Assembly (NCBI GenBank): GCA_003231035.1
Contig: QIHU01000414.1
Span: 1 to 16,301 of the forward strand
DNA from: Acidobacteriota bacterium
GTDB lineage: Bacteria; Acidobacteriota; Thermoanaerobaculia; Multivoradales; SZUA-115
Direction of reading: 5' to 3'
DNA length: 16,301 nt
Below the pieces are notes generated by a model. The model was not told the DNA's origin. It saw only the letters and a program-made list of their open reading frames with translations, and did not search any database. The position numbers and the translations under genes were made by a program. This document shows, piece after piece, positions 1 to 6,607 of the stretch (within the stretch, counting starts at the first letter, position 1; each line of letters starts with the position of its first letter).

Positions 1-512
1 GCCGAGACCGTATCCGCCGCGTCCGCGCTACTCCACACTAGGTACGTGTGGTGCGGGTAGTACTGGAGAACGGGGCTGCCGGCGAGCTGCAACTGGTCGA
101 GCCAATCAAAACCCGTCGGCCCGAACAACTGGACTAGCCGCAGCTGGTTCCCCTCATAGGCAGCCGCCAGCCTCGGGGCGGGTTCGGGCTCGCCATCGAC
201 CCGCGGATCGAAGCGAAAGTCCATCACCCGCACTTGCCCGGCCTCCTCCATCACCCGAACACTCCCCGCCAGCGTGGGCAACCGATTGGCACCCGCCGCG
301 TCGACCTCAAGCCACAGGAAGGAGCCGTAGTCCAAAGTGCGCAGCGGTTCCACGTCTGCCGCATGCAGGGCGGCCATCGCCTCGGCCGAGATCTTCACGG
401 TCACCGGAGATTCGGCCACCAGGCTGCTCGCCGCGAGCAATACCCACCCCACCCCAACGACAAGGCTTGAAACCCGTCGAGCGGCTGCCTTCGCCCACCA
501 TGGTTGACGCAT
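1..512 (-). CDS. Exported protein, N-terminal part; resembles S8 (subtilisin-like) protease propeptide; 3' end outside window
   Basis: The reading frame starts at the ATG at 512-510 and stays open to the window edge, giving 170 codons, so the C-terminal part is missing. Just upstream is AAAGGA, a usable ribosome binding site 6 bases from the ATG. Residues 1-33 form a signal peptide: basic start (K8, R12, R13), hydrophobic core SLVVGVGWVLLAASSLVA and likely cleavage before E34. Residues 124-160 read LRLVQLFGP, then W137-LDQL, then LQYYPHHTYLVW. In secreted subtilisin-like proteases of several phyla the inhibitor-like prodomain has this pattern (LVQF-GP, W-L-L, V-YIP-NAYLV) just before the catalytic domain. 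I therefore infer an exported serine protease, but no catalytic Asp, His or Ser lies within the window, so the family is not proven. It is transcribed divergently from the acyl-CoA oxidase-like gene with about 100 bases between starts. It could instead be another exported protein carrying the same prodomain. Confidence 0.72.
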   Translation of the reverse strand, partial: MRQPWWAKAAARRVSSLVVGVGWVLLAASSLVAESPVTVKISAEAMAALHAADVEPLRTLDYGSFLWLEVDAAGANRLPTLAGSVRVMEEAGQVRVMDFRFDPRVDGEPEPAPRLAAAYEGNQLRLVQLFGPTGFDWLDQLQLAGSPVLQYYPHHTYLVWSSADAADTVS

Positions 513-615
513 GTTGTCCTTTGCTACCTCACCCGAAGTCGTCCAAAGTTCTCGCTCAAGATATCGAACCATCGCGCTCTGGACAAGCAGCTATCGGGGG
601 AGCTACCGTTGCTGC

Positions 616-2991
616 ATGAGCAACCTTGACTCCGAAACCTCCTGCGTCGATCCAACCACGGCAGCTGGCGCGGTCCAACGACCGCTCTTCCCTTTCTTGC
701 CTTTGATCTATGTCGCCTGGGCCGACGGCGACCTCAGCCAGGAGGAGGTCGAGCAGATCCGCGGGCGGATGCGCCAAGCGCTGCCCACCTCGTGCCACGA
801 CGCGCTCGACGATTGGCTCGACCCCGAGGCCCCGCCCAGCGCGCGCAAGCTACGTTCCCTGCTCACTTTGGTGCGTCGCACCGCCGCCAAGCTCGCCCCC
901 GGTGAGAAACGCTCGCTGGCCCAGCTCGGCCTCGAACTCGCTCAGGTAACCGACCTTCCCGGCGACGCTGACACCCACCCCGAAGCCAACGCCGCGACCT
1001 ACGCCGCCCTCGAAGAGATCGAAGTCGCGCTCGGCCTGATCGGCCCGGAACCCTCGGCGGAGATTCTCGGCCCCCGGCCAGTCGCGACGGCGAGCGAACG
1101 GGCAGCCGAGGCAGTAGCCAAGCCGGCGGCTACCTTCGATGTCGCCGCCCTGCGGAAGATTCTCGACGGCGACCAGGCGCCGATCCGCGAGCGGGTCAAA
1201 GCGTTGCTCTGTGCCCCCGAGTTCCGCTACCGCTACGAGATCGACCGCCCCTCCTTCAGGGCCCAGGTCTTGAATTGGTGCCAAAAGCTAGCCGACCAAG
1301 GGCTCGGCTCCGTGGCCTATCCCACTGAGTACGGCGGCCAAGATAACGAGGAGGGAGCGATCGCCGCCTTCGAAACCCTGGCTCTTCACGACACCAGCAT
1401 GGTGATCAAGTTCGGCGTCCAGTTCGGTCTCTTCGGAGGCAGCATCCTGCACCTCGGAACCGAGAAGCACCACGCCAAGTACCTGCCCCAAGTCGGCACT
1501 CTCGAACTGCCGGGTTGCTTCGCCATGTCGGAGACCGGCCATGGCTCCAACGTGCGCGACTTGGAGACGATCGCCCGCTACGACCCGGCCAGCGACGAGT
1601 TGGTGGTCACTACCCCCAGCCCGCAAGCGCGCAAGGACTGGATCGGCAACGCCGCCCTCCATGGCCGGATGGCCACCGTCTTCGCCCAACTCGAAGTCGC
1701 CGGCGAGCGCTATGGGGTGCACGCTGTCCTGGTGCCCATCCGCGACCAGAATGGCGAGCCCATGGCCGGCGTGCGGATCGAGGATTGCGGTGCCAAGGTG
1801 GGGCTCAACGGGGTCGACAACGGCCGCCTCTACTTCGACGAGGTGCGCGTCCCGCGCGACAACCTACTCAACCGTTTCGGCGAGATCACCGATGATGGCC
1901 AGTACTCGAGCCCCATCGCCAGCGACTCCAAACGCTTCTTCACCATGCTCGGGACCCTGGTCGCCGGCCGGGTCAGCATCGCCGCCGCCTCGCTTTCGAG
2001 CGCCAAGAGCGCCCTGACTATCGCCGTACGCTACGCCGAGAAACGCCGCCAGTTCGGCCCGGCGGAAGGTCCCGAGATCCAGATCCTCGACTACCGAACC
2101 CACCAGCGCCGCCTGATGCCGCGGCTGGCCGCCCTCTACGCATACAGCTTCGCCCAGCGTCACTTAGTCCGCCTCTACACCCAGCGCACCAGCGAAACGG
2201 CGAGGCAGGTCGAAGGGCTGGCCGCCGGCCTCAAGGCGATGGCGAGTTGGCTGAATGTCGACATCCTCCAAACGTGCAGAGAATGCTGCGGCGGCAAGGG
2301 GTATCTCACCGAAAACCGCTTCGGAAAACTGCGCGAAGACACCGACATCTTCACCACCTTCGAAGGCGACAATATCGTCTTGCTCCAGCTGGTGGCCCGC
2401 AACCTGCTGACCACCTACCGGCGCCAATTCGGCGAGATGAGTTTCGGCACCATCATGCGCTACATCACCCACCAAGCCACCGTGGCGCTGGCCGAGCTCA
2501 ACCCGATCGTCACCCGCAACACCGACTCGGATCACCTGCGCGGAAGCGATTTTCAACTCTCCGCCTTGCGCTACCGCGAGCAACACTTGCTCTCGACCGT
2601 GGCGCGGAGAATCAAGAAACGGCTGGAAGACAAGGTCGATCCCTTCGAGGCCTTCAACGACGTGCAGAACCACCTAGTCGCCCTCTCCAAGGGCTATGTC
2701 GAACGGGTGGTCCTGGAACAGTTCGTCGCCGCCATCGAGGAGTGCGAGGACGATGGCGTTCGCCAGGTTCTCGAATCTCTACGTAGCCTCTACGCCCTGT
2801 GGCGGATCGACGAAGACGGCGGTTGGTTCCTAAGCCACGGCTACGTCGAGCCCTCCAAGGCGAAGGCGATCCGCAAGCAGATCAACGATCTGTGCATGGA
2901 GGTGCGCGGCGAGGCACTAGCGCTTGTCGACGCCTTCGGGATTCCCGATGAGCTCTTGGCGGCGCCGATCGGAACCGGGTCCTACCTGTAG
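616..2991 (+). CDS. Acyl-CoA oxidase/dehydrogenase-like flavoprotein with N-terminal TerB-like domain
   Basis: This is a 791-residue flavoenzyme predicted to make the first, alpha-beta, double bond in an acyl-CoA during fatty-acid beta-oxidation in the cytoplasm. Residues about 22-105 contain VAWADGDLSQEEVEQI, the hallmark of TerB-like helical domains. After a linker, the acyl-CoA dehydrogenase/oxidase fold starts near residue 170. C301-FAMSETGHGSNV is the flavin/substrate-binding signature in the form typical of acyl-CoA oxidases. CGGKGY and TFEGDN follow, and E583 in TFEGDN aligns with the catalytic base of peroxisomal acyl-CoA oxidases. A long C-terminal helical region completes the protein. 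Whether electrons go to oxygen (oxidase) or to ETF (dehydrogenase) cannot be read from sequence. The frame is also open from an ATG at 511, but that start overlaps the divergent gene's start codon and adds residues unlike the family. The ATG at 616 has GGGGGAG 13 bases upstream, longer spacing than ideal. The end overlaps the convergent NACHT gene by 10 bases. Confidence 0.9.
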   Translation: MSNLDSETSCVDPTTAAGAVQRPLFPFLPLIYVAWADGDLSQEEVEQIRGRMRQALPTSCHDALDDWLDPEAPPSARKLRSLLTLVRRTAAKLAPGEKRSLAQLGLELAQVTDLPGDADTHPEANAATYAALEEIEVALGLIGPEPSAEILGPRPVATASERAAEAVAKPAATFDVAALRKILDGDQAPIRERVKALLCAPEFRYRYEIDRPSFRAQVLNWCQKLADQGLGSVAYPTEYGGQDNEEGAIAAFETLALHDTSMVIKFGVQFGLFGGSILHLGTEKHHAKYLPQVGTLELPGCFAMSETGHGSNVRDLETIARYDPASDELVVTTPSPQARKDWIGNAALHGRMATVFAQLEVAGERYGVHAVLVPIRDQNGEPMAGVRIEDCGAKVGLNGVDNGRLYFDEVRVPRDNLLNRFGEITDDGQYSSPIASDSKRFFTMLGTLVAGRVSIAAASLSSAKSALTIAVRYAEKRRQFGPAEGPEIQILDYRTHQRRLMPRLAALYAYSFAQRHLVRLYTQRTSETARQVEGLAAGLKAMASWLNVDILQTCRECCGGKGYLTENRFGKLREDTDIFTTFEGDNIVLLQLVARNLLTTYRRQFGEMSFGTIMRYITHQATVALAELNPIVTRNTDSDHLRGSDFQLSALRYREQHLLSTVARRIKKRLEDKVDPFEAFNDVQNHLVALSKGYVERVVLEQFVAAIEECEDDGVRQVLESLRSLYALWRIDEDGGWFLSHGYVEPSKAKAIRKQINDLCMEVRGEALALVDAFGIPDELLAAPIGTGSYL

Positions 2992-5393
2992 CGCTGTGGC
3001 TCGTCCGCCAGATAGTCGAGCAGTTCCCGGTAGCCGGAGCCTACGGCGCGCAACAGAGCCCGTGCGACGGTGAAATCCAGGAATCGCCGCGCCCGCCAAG
3101 GGAGTAGACCGCGCCAGCCGAGAAGGGCCCGCAAGCTGAGGTGCTTGATCGCGTCCAGCCCTCCGAACCACAGGAATCCGGTCACCCCGGCGATCAGCGG
3201 CAATCCCTTGCGCTTCTCTTCGAGCGACGCGGGATCCGGGCCCACGATCATCCAAGGAACCAATTGGGAAAGCGACAGCGCCAGCCACAAACTCACCGTC
3301 ACCAGCGAACCACCGATCGCGGCGTTGCGTAGGTGAAGCCGCAAGCCGTGGCGGTTCCCCTTCTCGACTCGGCGCCCACGCAAACCAAAGAGGACCGCGC
3401 CGATCATGCCGAAGACGATGCCGGGCTCCAGGCCAAACTGTGCCGAAGGTTGGTTCGAATTCCGGGTCGCCCACAAGAAAGCCCACAAGATGCCATGTCC
3501 GCTCAGCACCGCGCCAGCGGTGACCACGCCGCCACGGACTGCCTTGCGCCAGGACCAGCGAACCACCTCGGCATAGCCCACGTCTCGCGCGATCGGGCGG
3601 CGGCCGGCCTGGGTTCCAAACAGAAGGCTGAAGCTCAGACCGAGAATGAAGAAGGCGCGGATCGCACCCAAGAGCGAGGAGTTGGGAGCCATCACCGCCA
3701 CGGCCACGAGTCCACTGACGAGCCAGACGATCAAGGGGTATAAAGCCAGCAAAAGACGGCGGCCAACCAGGGGATGCCGAGCCCTAATACCGTCGAGCAA
3801 GGCCACCGCCAAACCGGCGATCGGACCGGCGGCGACCACCAGGGCAAGATGGCGGTCGAAGCCGAGCCACCAAGCAATCCCCATGTGGGTCAGGCCGAGA
3901 TAGAGGCCAGCGCCGCAGCGCGAGAGGAGTAGGTACACAGCGAGATCCCACCTACCGGCGAGCCAACTCGGTTGCAGTCGACTCAGCTCGAAGACCGCCT
4001 CATCTTCCCGACGTAGTGATTGGGCCAACCAGACGAGACGGTCACGGGCGGTGGCGAGCGAGCAGGGCAGCTGGCGGCCGGGGCGGGTGAGCATCCTGTC
4101 GACATAGTTGGACCAGACTCTACGGCGGCGGTCCTTCGGGGCTGCTTGCGGATCCTCTTGTCGGCCTCCATCTTCGAGCGGGGCCTCGCTGCCGAAGGCC
4201 CGCCCCATCACCGACAACATCAGCGGCGACTCGACCAAGCGCTGCAGCTCAAGATCTTCCTGGAGTGCGCTGCGCAGTCCTTGTTGATCGCCCTCGATGC
4301 GGGCCAAGTACTGCAAGACCTGTGATCGGTTGAGCGGCTCCAGGGCCACCGCACCGCCAAGATCGAGAGGCTCCGCCGCCCGCGCGGCTTCGTCATACTC
4401 CGCCGAGCGGCAAGCCACGACGATGCCGACCAGGCCGGCGCCACGCCTGAACTCGTTGCAGGCGCGCATCCAAGAGGCGCGCCTGGCTCTGGCCATCTCG
4501 TCCAGGCCGTCGAGGAAGAGCATCAGCTCGCCCCCTTCGAGCCAGTCGCGCCCGATCGCGGTCGGGATTTGGTAGCGCCGATTCAGCTCGGCGACCAGCC
4601 AGGCGGCCAAGTCACCGTCCTCCGTAGACCAGCTCGAGAGCTGGAACACCACCGGCACCGGCTCAGATGGATCTCTGCGCGCCCTTTCGAGAAAAGCCGC
4701 CACTAGGCGCAACAGGGTGGTCGTCTTGCCGGCTCCGGGCTCGCCGAGGAGGAGCAGCGCCCGGCCGCTGGCCTCGAAAAGCTCGGGCAGAGGCCGCTCC
4801 ACAGGCAAGCGAGCACCACTGGGCTCGGCCTCCTCGGCGAACTCCTCCCACACACCGGCCACCTGCTGGGCCCGCTCGCGCAAGCGCAGTTCTAGCGGTT
4901 CGCTCGGCAACGCCGCTTCGAGTACCGAACGAATCCAGAACCTCTCCACCTTGCCGGCGAGGATGAGGAGATCTCGCCGTTGACGCCGGTGGCGTAGGTC
5001 GGCACCCGCCGTCAGCTCGACGCTCGGGCGCGGGCCACCCCTCTCCTCGCTTCTCCCCGGCCTGCACTCGCCCAGAGTCTCAACCGGCCCCAGCAACCGG
5101 TAACCAACTTTCGGCACCGTCTGGATGAACTTCGGGTTACGCGCATCATCGCCAAGAGCCTGGCGCAGCTCCCAGATACACCGGGTGAGCACCTCTTCGC
5201 CGACGAACTGACCCTTCCAGACCGTGTCGAGGAGCTGCCGCCGGGAGCAGACCTCACCTTCACGGCCGATGAGCTGCTTCAAAACGCTCATCGACTTCGG
5301 TTCTAGCCGCGTCACGCCGCCCGGCCCCTCCAGTTCGTGGCGGTCGGGGCGCACGCGAATCTCTCCGATCTGGAACTGAGGCTCGATCGCCAT
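2982..5393 (-). CDS. Winged-helix / NACHT NTPase / polytopic membrane protein
   Basis: This is an 803-residue, three-part protein. Residues 1-105 form an OmpR/PhoB-type (Trans_reg_C) winged helix, as in CadC-like one-component regulators: LEPKSMSVLKQLI, then VWKGQFVGEEVLTRCIWELRQ, then IQTVPKVGYRL. Residues about 135-400 match bacterial NACHT-family STAND NTPases. They include the conserved lead-in RDLLILAGKVERFWIRSVLE, Walker A GEPGAGKTT (217-225, K223), Walker B LMLFLDGLDE (290-299, D295, D298, E299), an ACRS sensor segment (R329) and PLMLSVM (390-396). Residues about 480-760 hold roughly eight hydrophobic segments, followed by a short soluble tail. Family knowledge: NACHT ATPases use nucleotide-driven oligomerisation, and many bacterial ones act in phage defence; here the output is probably DNA binding at the membrane. 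That role is inference. The start at 5393 has GAAAGG only 2 bases away, which is tight. The neighbours are not defence genes. The gene is convergent with, and overlaps by 10 bases, the acyl-CoA oxidase-like gene. Confidence 0.9.
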   Translation of the reverse strand: MAIEPQFQIGEIRVRPDRHELEGPGGVTRLEPKSMSVLKQLIGREGEVCSRRQLLDTVWKGQFVGEEVLTRCIWELRQALGDDARNPKFIQTVPKVGYRLLGPVETLGECRPGRSEERGGPRPSVELTAGADLRHRRQRRDLLILAGKVERFWIRSVLEAALPSEPLELRLRERAQQVAGVWEEFAEEAEPSGARLPVERPLPELFEASGRALLLLGEPGAGKTTTLLRLVAAFLERARRDPSEPVPVVFQLSSWSTEDGDLAAWLVAELNRRYQIPTAIGRDWLEGGELMLFLDGLDEMARARRASWMRACNEFRRGAGLVGIVVACRSAEYDEAARAAEPLDLGGAVALEPLNRSQVLQYLARIEGDQQGLRSALQEDLELQRLVESPLMLSVMGRAFGSEAPLEDGGRQEDPQAAPKDRRRRVWSNYVDRMLTRPGRQLPCSLATARDRLVWLAQSLRREDEAVFELSRLQPSWLAGRWDLAVYLLLSRCGAGLYLGLTHMGIAWWLGFDRHLALVVAAGPIAGLAVALLDGIRARHPLVGRRLLLALYPLIVWLVSGLVAVAVMAPNSSLLGAIRAFFILGLSFSLLFGTQAGRRPIARDVGYAEVVRWSWRKAVRGGVVTAGAVLSGHGILWAFLWATRNSNQPSAQFGLEPGIVFGMIGAVLFGLRGRRVEKGNRHGLRLHLRNAAIGGSLVTVSLWLALSLSQLVPWMIVGPDPASLEEKRKGLPLIAGVTGFLWFGGLDAIKHLSLRALLGWRGLLPWRARRFLDFTVARALLRAVGSGYRELLDYLADEPQRYR

Positions 5394-5571
5394 CGCCTTT
5401 CAACAGTCTGAGTTTCTTCTTTGTTTTCAACACTTTACCACATTGTCCTTGAGCCCAAAGAAAACCCCAACAGTTCCATCAGGCCCCGCCAGGGCACCAA
5501 CTCCTACCTTCTAGAGCGTCGCACCGCCCGCCAGCCACAGGGCGGCCAATTCAACCCAGAGCGAACCGAAA
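5394..5571. other. Divergent intergenic region between the NACHT gene and the hydrolase gene
   Basis: This 178-base gap lies between two divergent starts and must hold the promoters of both. Its left part (5398-5470) is visibly richer in A and T than the coding sequence around it, as expected of promoter DNA. I see no convincing operator palindrome, even though the minus-strand product carries its own DNA-binding domain. The right part (about 5480-5571) is GC-rich and contains no reading frame I can support. Confidence 0.5.
5442..5470 (-). promoter_or_regulatory. Candidate sigma-70-type promoter for the NACHT gene
   Basis: On the minus strand, TTGGGG (5470-5465) and GACAAT (5447-5442) are separated by 17 bases, matching the -35 and -10 consensus at 3 and 4 of 6 positions. 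Transcription would begin near 5435, about 40 bases before the ATG at 5393. It was found by eye in an AT-rich gap, so chance matches are likely. Confidence 0.22.
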
Positions 5572-6558
5572 ATGACTATGAACACCGCCCATACATCGCA
5601 GTCAAGACCCGCCGAGAGCCTCGCCCAGGGCGAGCCCTCGACTCCTTCGACACCTTCGACTCCTTCGCGCGACGAGCGCAACGTCGACGGTGAGCAGGAG
5701 ACCCTGCAAGAGCTCACCGTCACCCATCGCTTCCGCACAGTCGCCGGTGTGCGTTGGCACTGGGTGGAGGTCGGCTCGGGCGAGCCGATTGTCTTCCTGC
5801 ACGGCTTTCCAGAGTCTTGGTACGGCTGGCGTCACCAACTGCCCACGCTGGCCCGCCACCATCGTCTCTTCGTCTTCGACCTCAAGGGTTTTGGTCAGTC
5901 CGATAGATCCTCACGCCGCCCTTCCGACTACCATCCCCTGCGCGTCGCGGAAGAGCTCCTCCTCCTCTTCGATCGGCTCAAGCTCTGTTATTTCAACCTC
6001 GTCGCCCACAGCCGAGGCAGTGTGGTGGCCGACTACATCGCCGGCACGCGGCCGGCTCGCGTGTTGCGCTACGCCCGGCTGCAGCAGGCCGCGGATGTCG
6101 CCGATCTGCCCGGCCCTCCCTCTAGAGCGAGGCTAGAAAGCCATGGGGAGACGGTCGAACGATTCCGCGCCCCTCACCTGGTACGCAACACCTACGCTCA
6201 GCTCTGCAAGCAATCGATCCCAGAGGAGGAGATCGCCCGTGCCGAGCAGGAGTTTCACCACCCCGGAATCGCCGAGTGCGCGCCGCTTTACTTACAGGCT
6301 CGCAAACCACTGACCTCCTGGGAGGCCGAACTCGCGGACCGCGCCGAACTCTTCGCGCGGATGACCTTGCCGGTGGCCTTGATTCAAGGCGACTCCGCCC
6401 CCCGGCAGCCGGCGAGCCACTTCGTCAACAGCGCCTCTTACCTACCCGCGGCGACGACCTCCTTCATCGCCGACTGCGGTCATTTCAGCCACCTCGAACA
6501 GCCGCGCGCGGTGGGCGACGCGATTCGCCAGCTGCTGCTCGGACCCATTCATAGCTAA
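5572..6558 (+). CDS. Alpha/beta hydrolase, epoxide-hydrolase-like fold with serine nucleophile
   Basis: This 328-residue cytoplasmic alpha/beta hydrolase contains HGFPESW (77-83), the oxyanion-hole motif of the epoxide hydrolase/haloalkane dehalogenase branch. DLKGFGQSDR follows, then the nucleophile elbow AHSRGS with S147. Likely acid D274 (IQGDSAP) and base H304 (DCGHFSHLEQP) complete the triad. Typical epoxide hydrolases and dehalogenases carry Asp at the nucleophile position (GHDxG); Ser here points to an esterase, lyase or other hydrolase of unknown substrate. A cap region lies at about 170-250. The first 50 residues are non-conserved and include STPSTPSTPS, encoded by a 9-base tandem repeat. 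There is no signal peptide. The ATG at 5572 is used here; the ATG at 5578 is equally possible and neither has a strong ribosome binding site. It is followed after 49 bases by the exported-protein gene on the same strand, so co-transcription is possible. Confidence 0.88.
   Translation: MTMNTAHTSQSRPAESLAQGEPSTPSTPSTPSRDERNVDGEQETLQELTVTHRFRTVAGVRWHWVEVGSGEPIVFLHGFPESWYGWRHQLPTLARHHRLFVFDLKGFGQSDRSSRRPSDYHPLRVAEELLLLFDRLKLCYFNLVAHSRGSVVADYIAGTRPARVLRYARLQQAADVADLPGPPSRARLESHGETVERFRAPHLVRNTYAQLCKQSIPEEEIARAEQEFHHPGIAECAPLYLQARKPLTSWEAELADRAELFARMTLPVALIQGDSAPRQPASHFVNSASYLPAATTSFIADCGHFSHLEQPRAVGDAIRQLLLGPIHS
5638..5667 (+). repeat. 9-base tandem repeat coding for Ser-Thr-Pro units
   Basis: Three full copies and a third of a copy of the unit TCGACTCCT occur in a row; the second copy differs by one base (TCGACACCT). 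The unit is three codons long, so copy-number change would keep the hydrolase in frame and only lengthen or shorten its Ser-Thr-Pro linker. Confidence 0.85.
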
Positions 6559-6607
6559 ACGACAGTTAACCCGGCTCCTCGCGAGCCACCAACGACAGGA
6601 GAGAACG

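Noticed and set aside
511..615. Upstream ATG at 511 as start of the acyl-CoA oxidase-like gene
   Set aside because: It overlaps the start codon of the divergent exported protein, uses up the intergenic region, has no ribosome binding site and adds residues unlike the TerB-like domain that follows.
513..615. Promoter for the divergent protease-like and acyl-CoA oxidase-like genes
   Set aside because: A GATATC-like -10 word is present near 559, but no -35 element lies at the right distance, so I could not support a call.
850..1284. Minus-strand open frames across the acyl-CoA oxidase-like gene
   Set aside because: GC-rich coding DNA gives long antisense frames; the translations show no domain, and the plus-strand gene has clear family motifs throughout.
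2982..5393. Reading the NACHT gene as part of a phage defence island
   Set aside because: The neighbours are a lipid-oxidation enzyme and a hydrolase, with no nuclease, toxin, restriction or integrase gene nearby. The protein may still act in defence, but context gives no support.
6573..6587. GGCTC/GAGCC hairpin in the gap between the hydrolase and the exported protein
   Set aside because: The stem is only 5 base pairs with no T-tract, which is expected by chance in GC-rich DNA.
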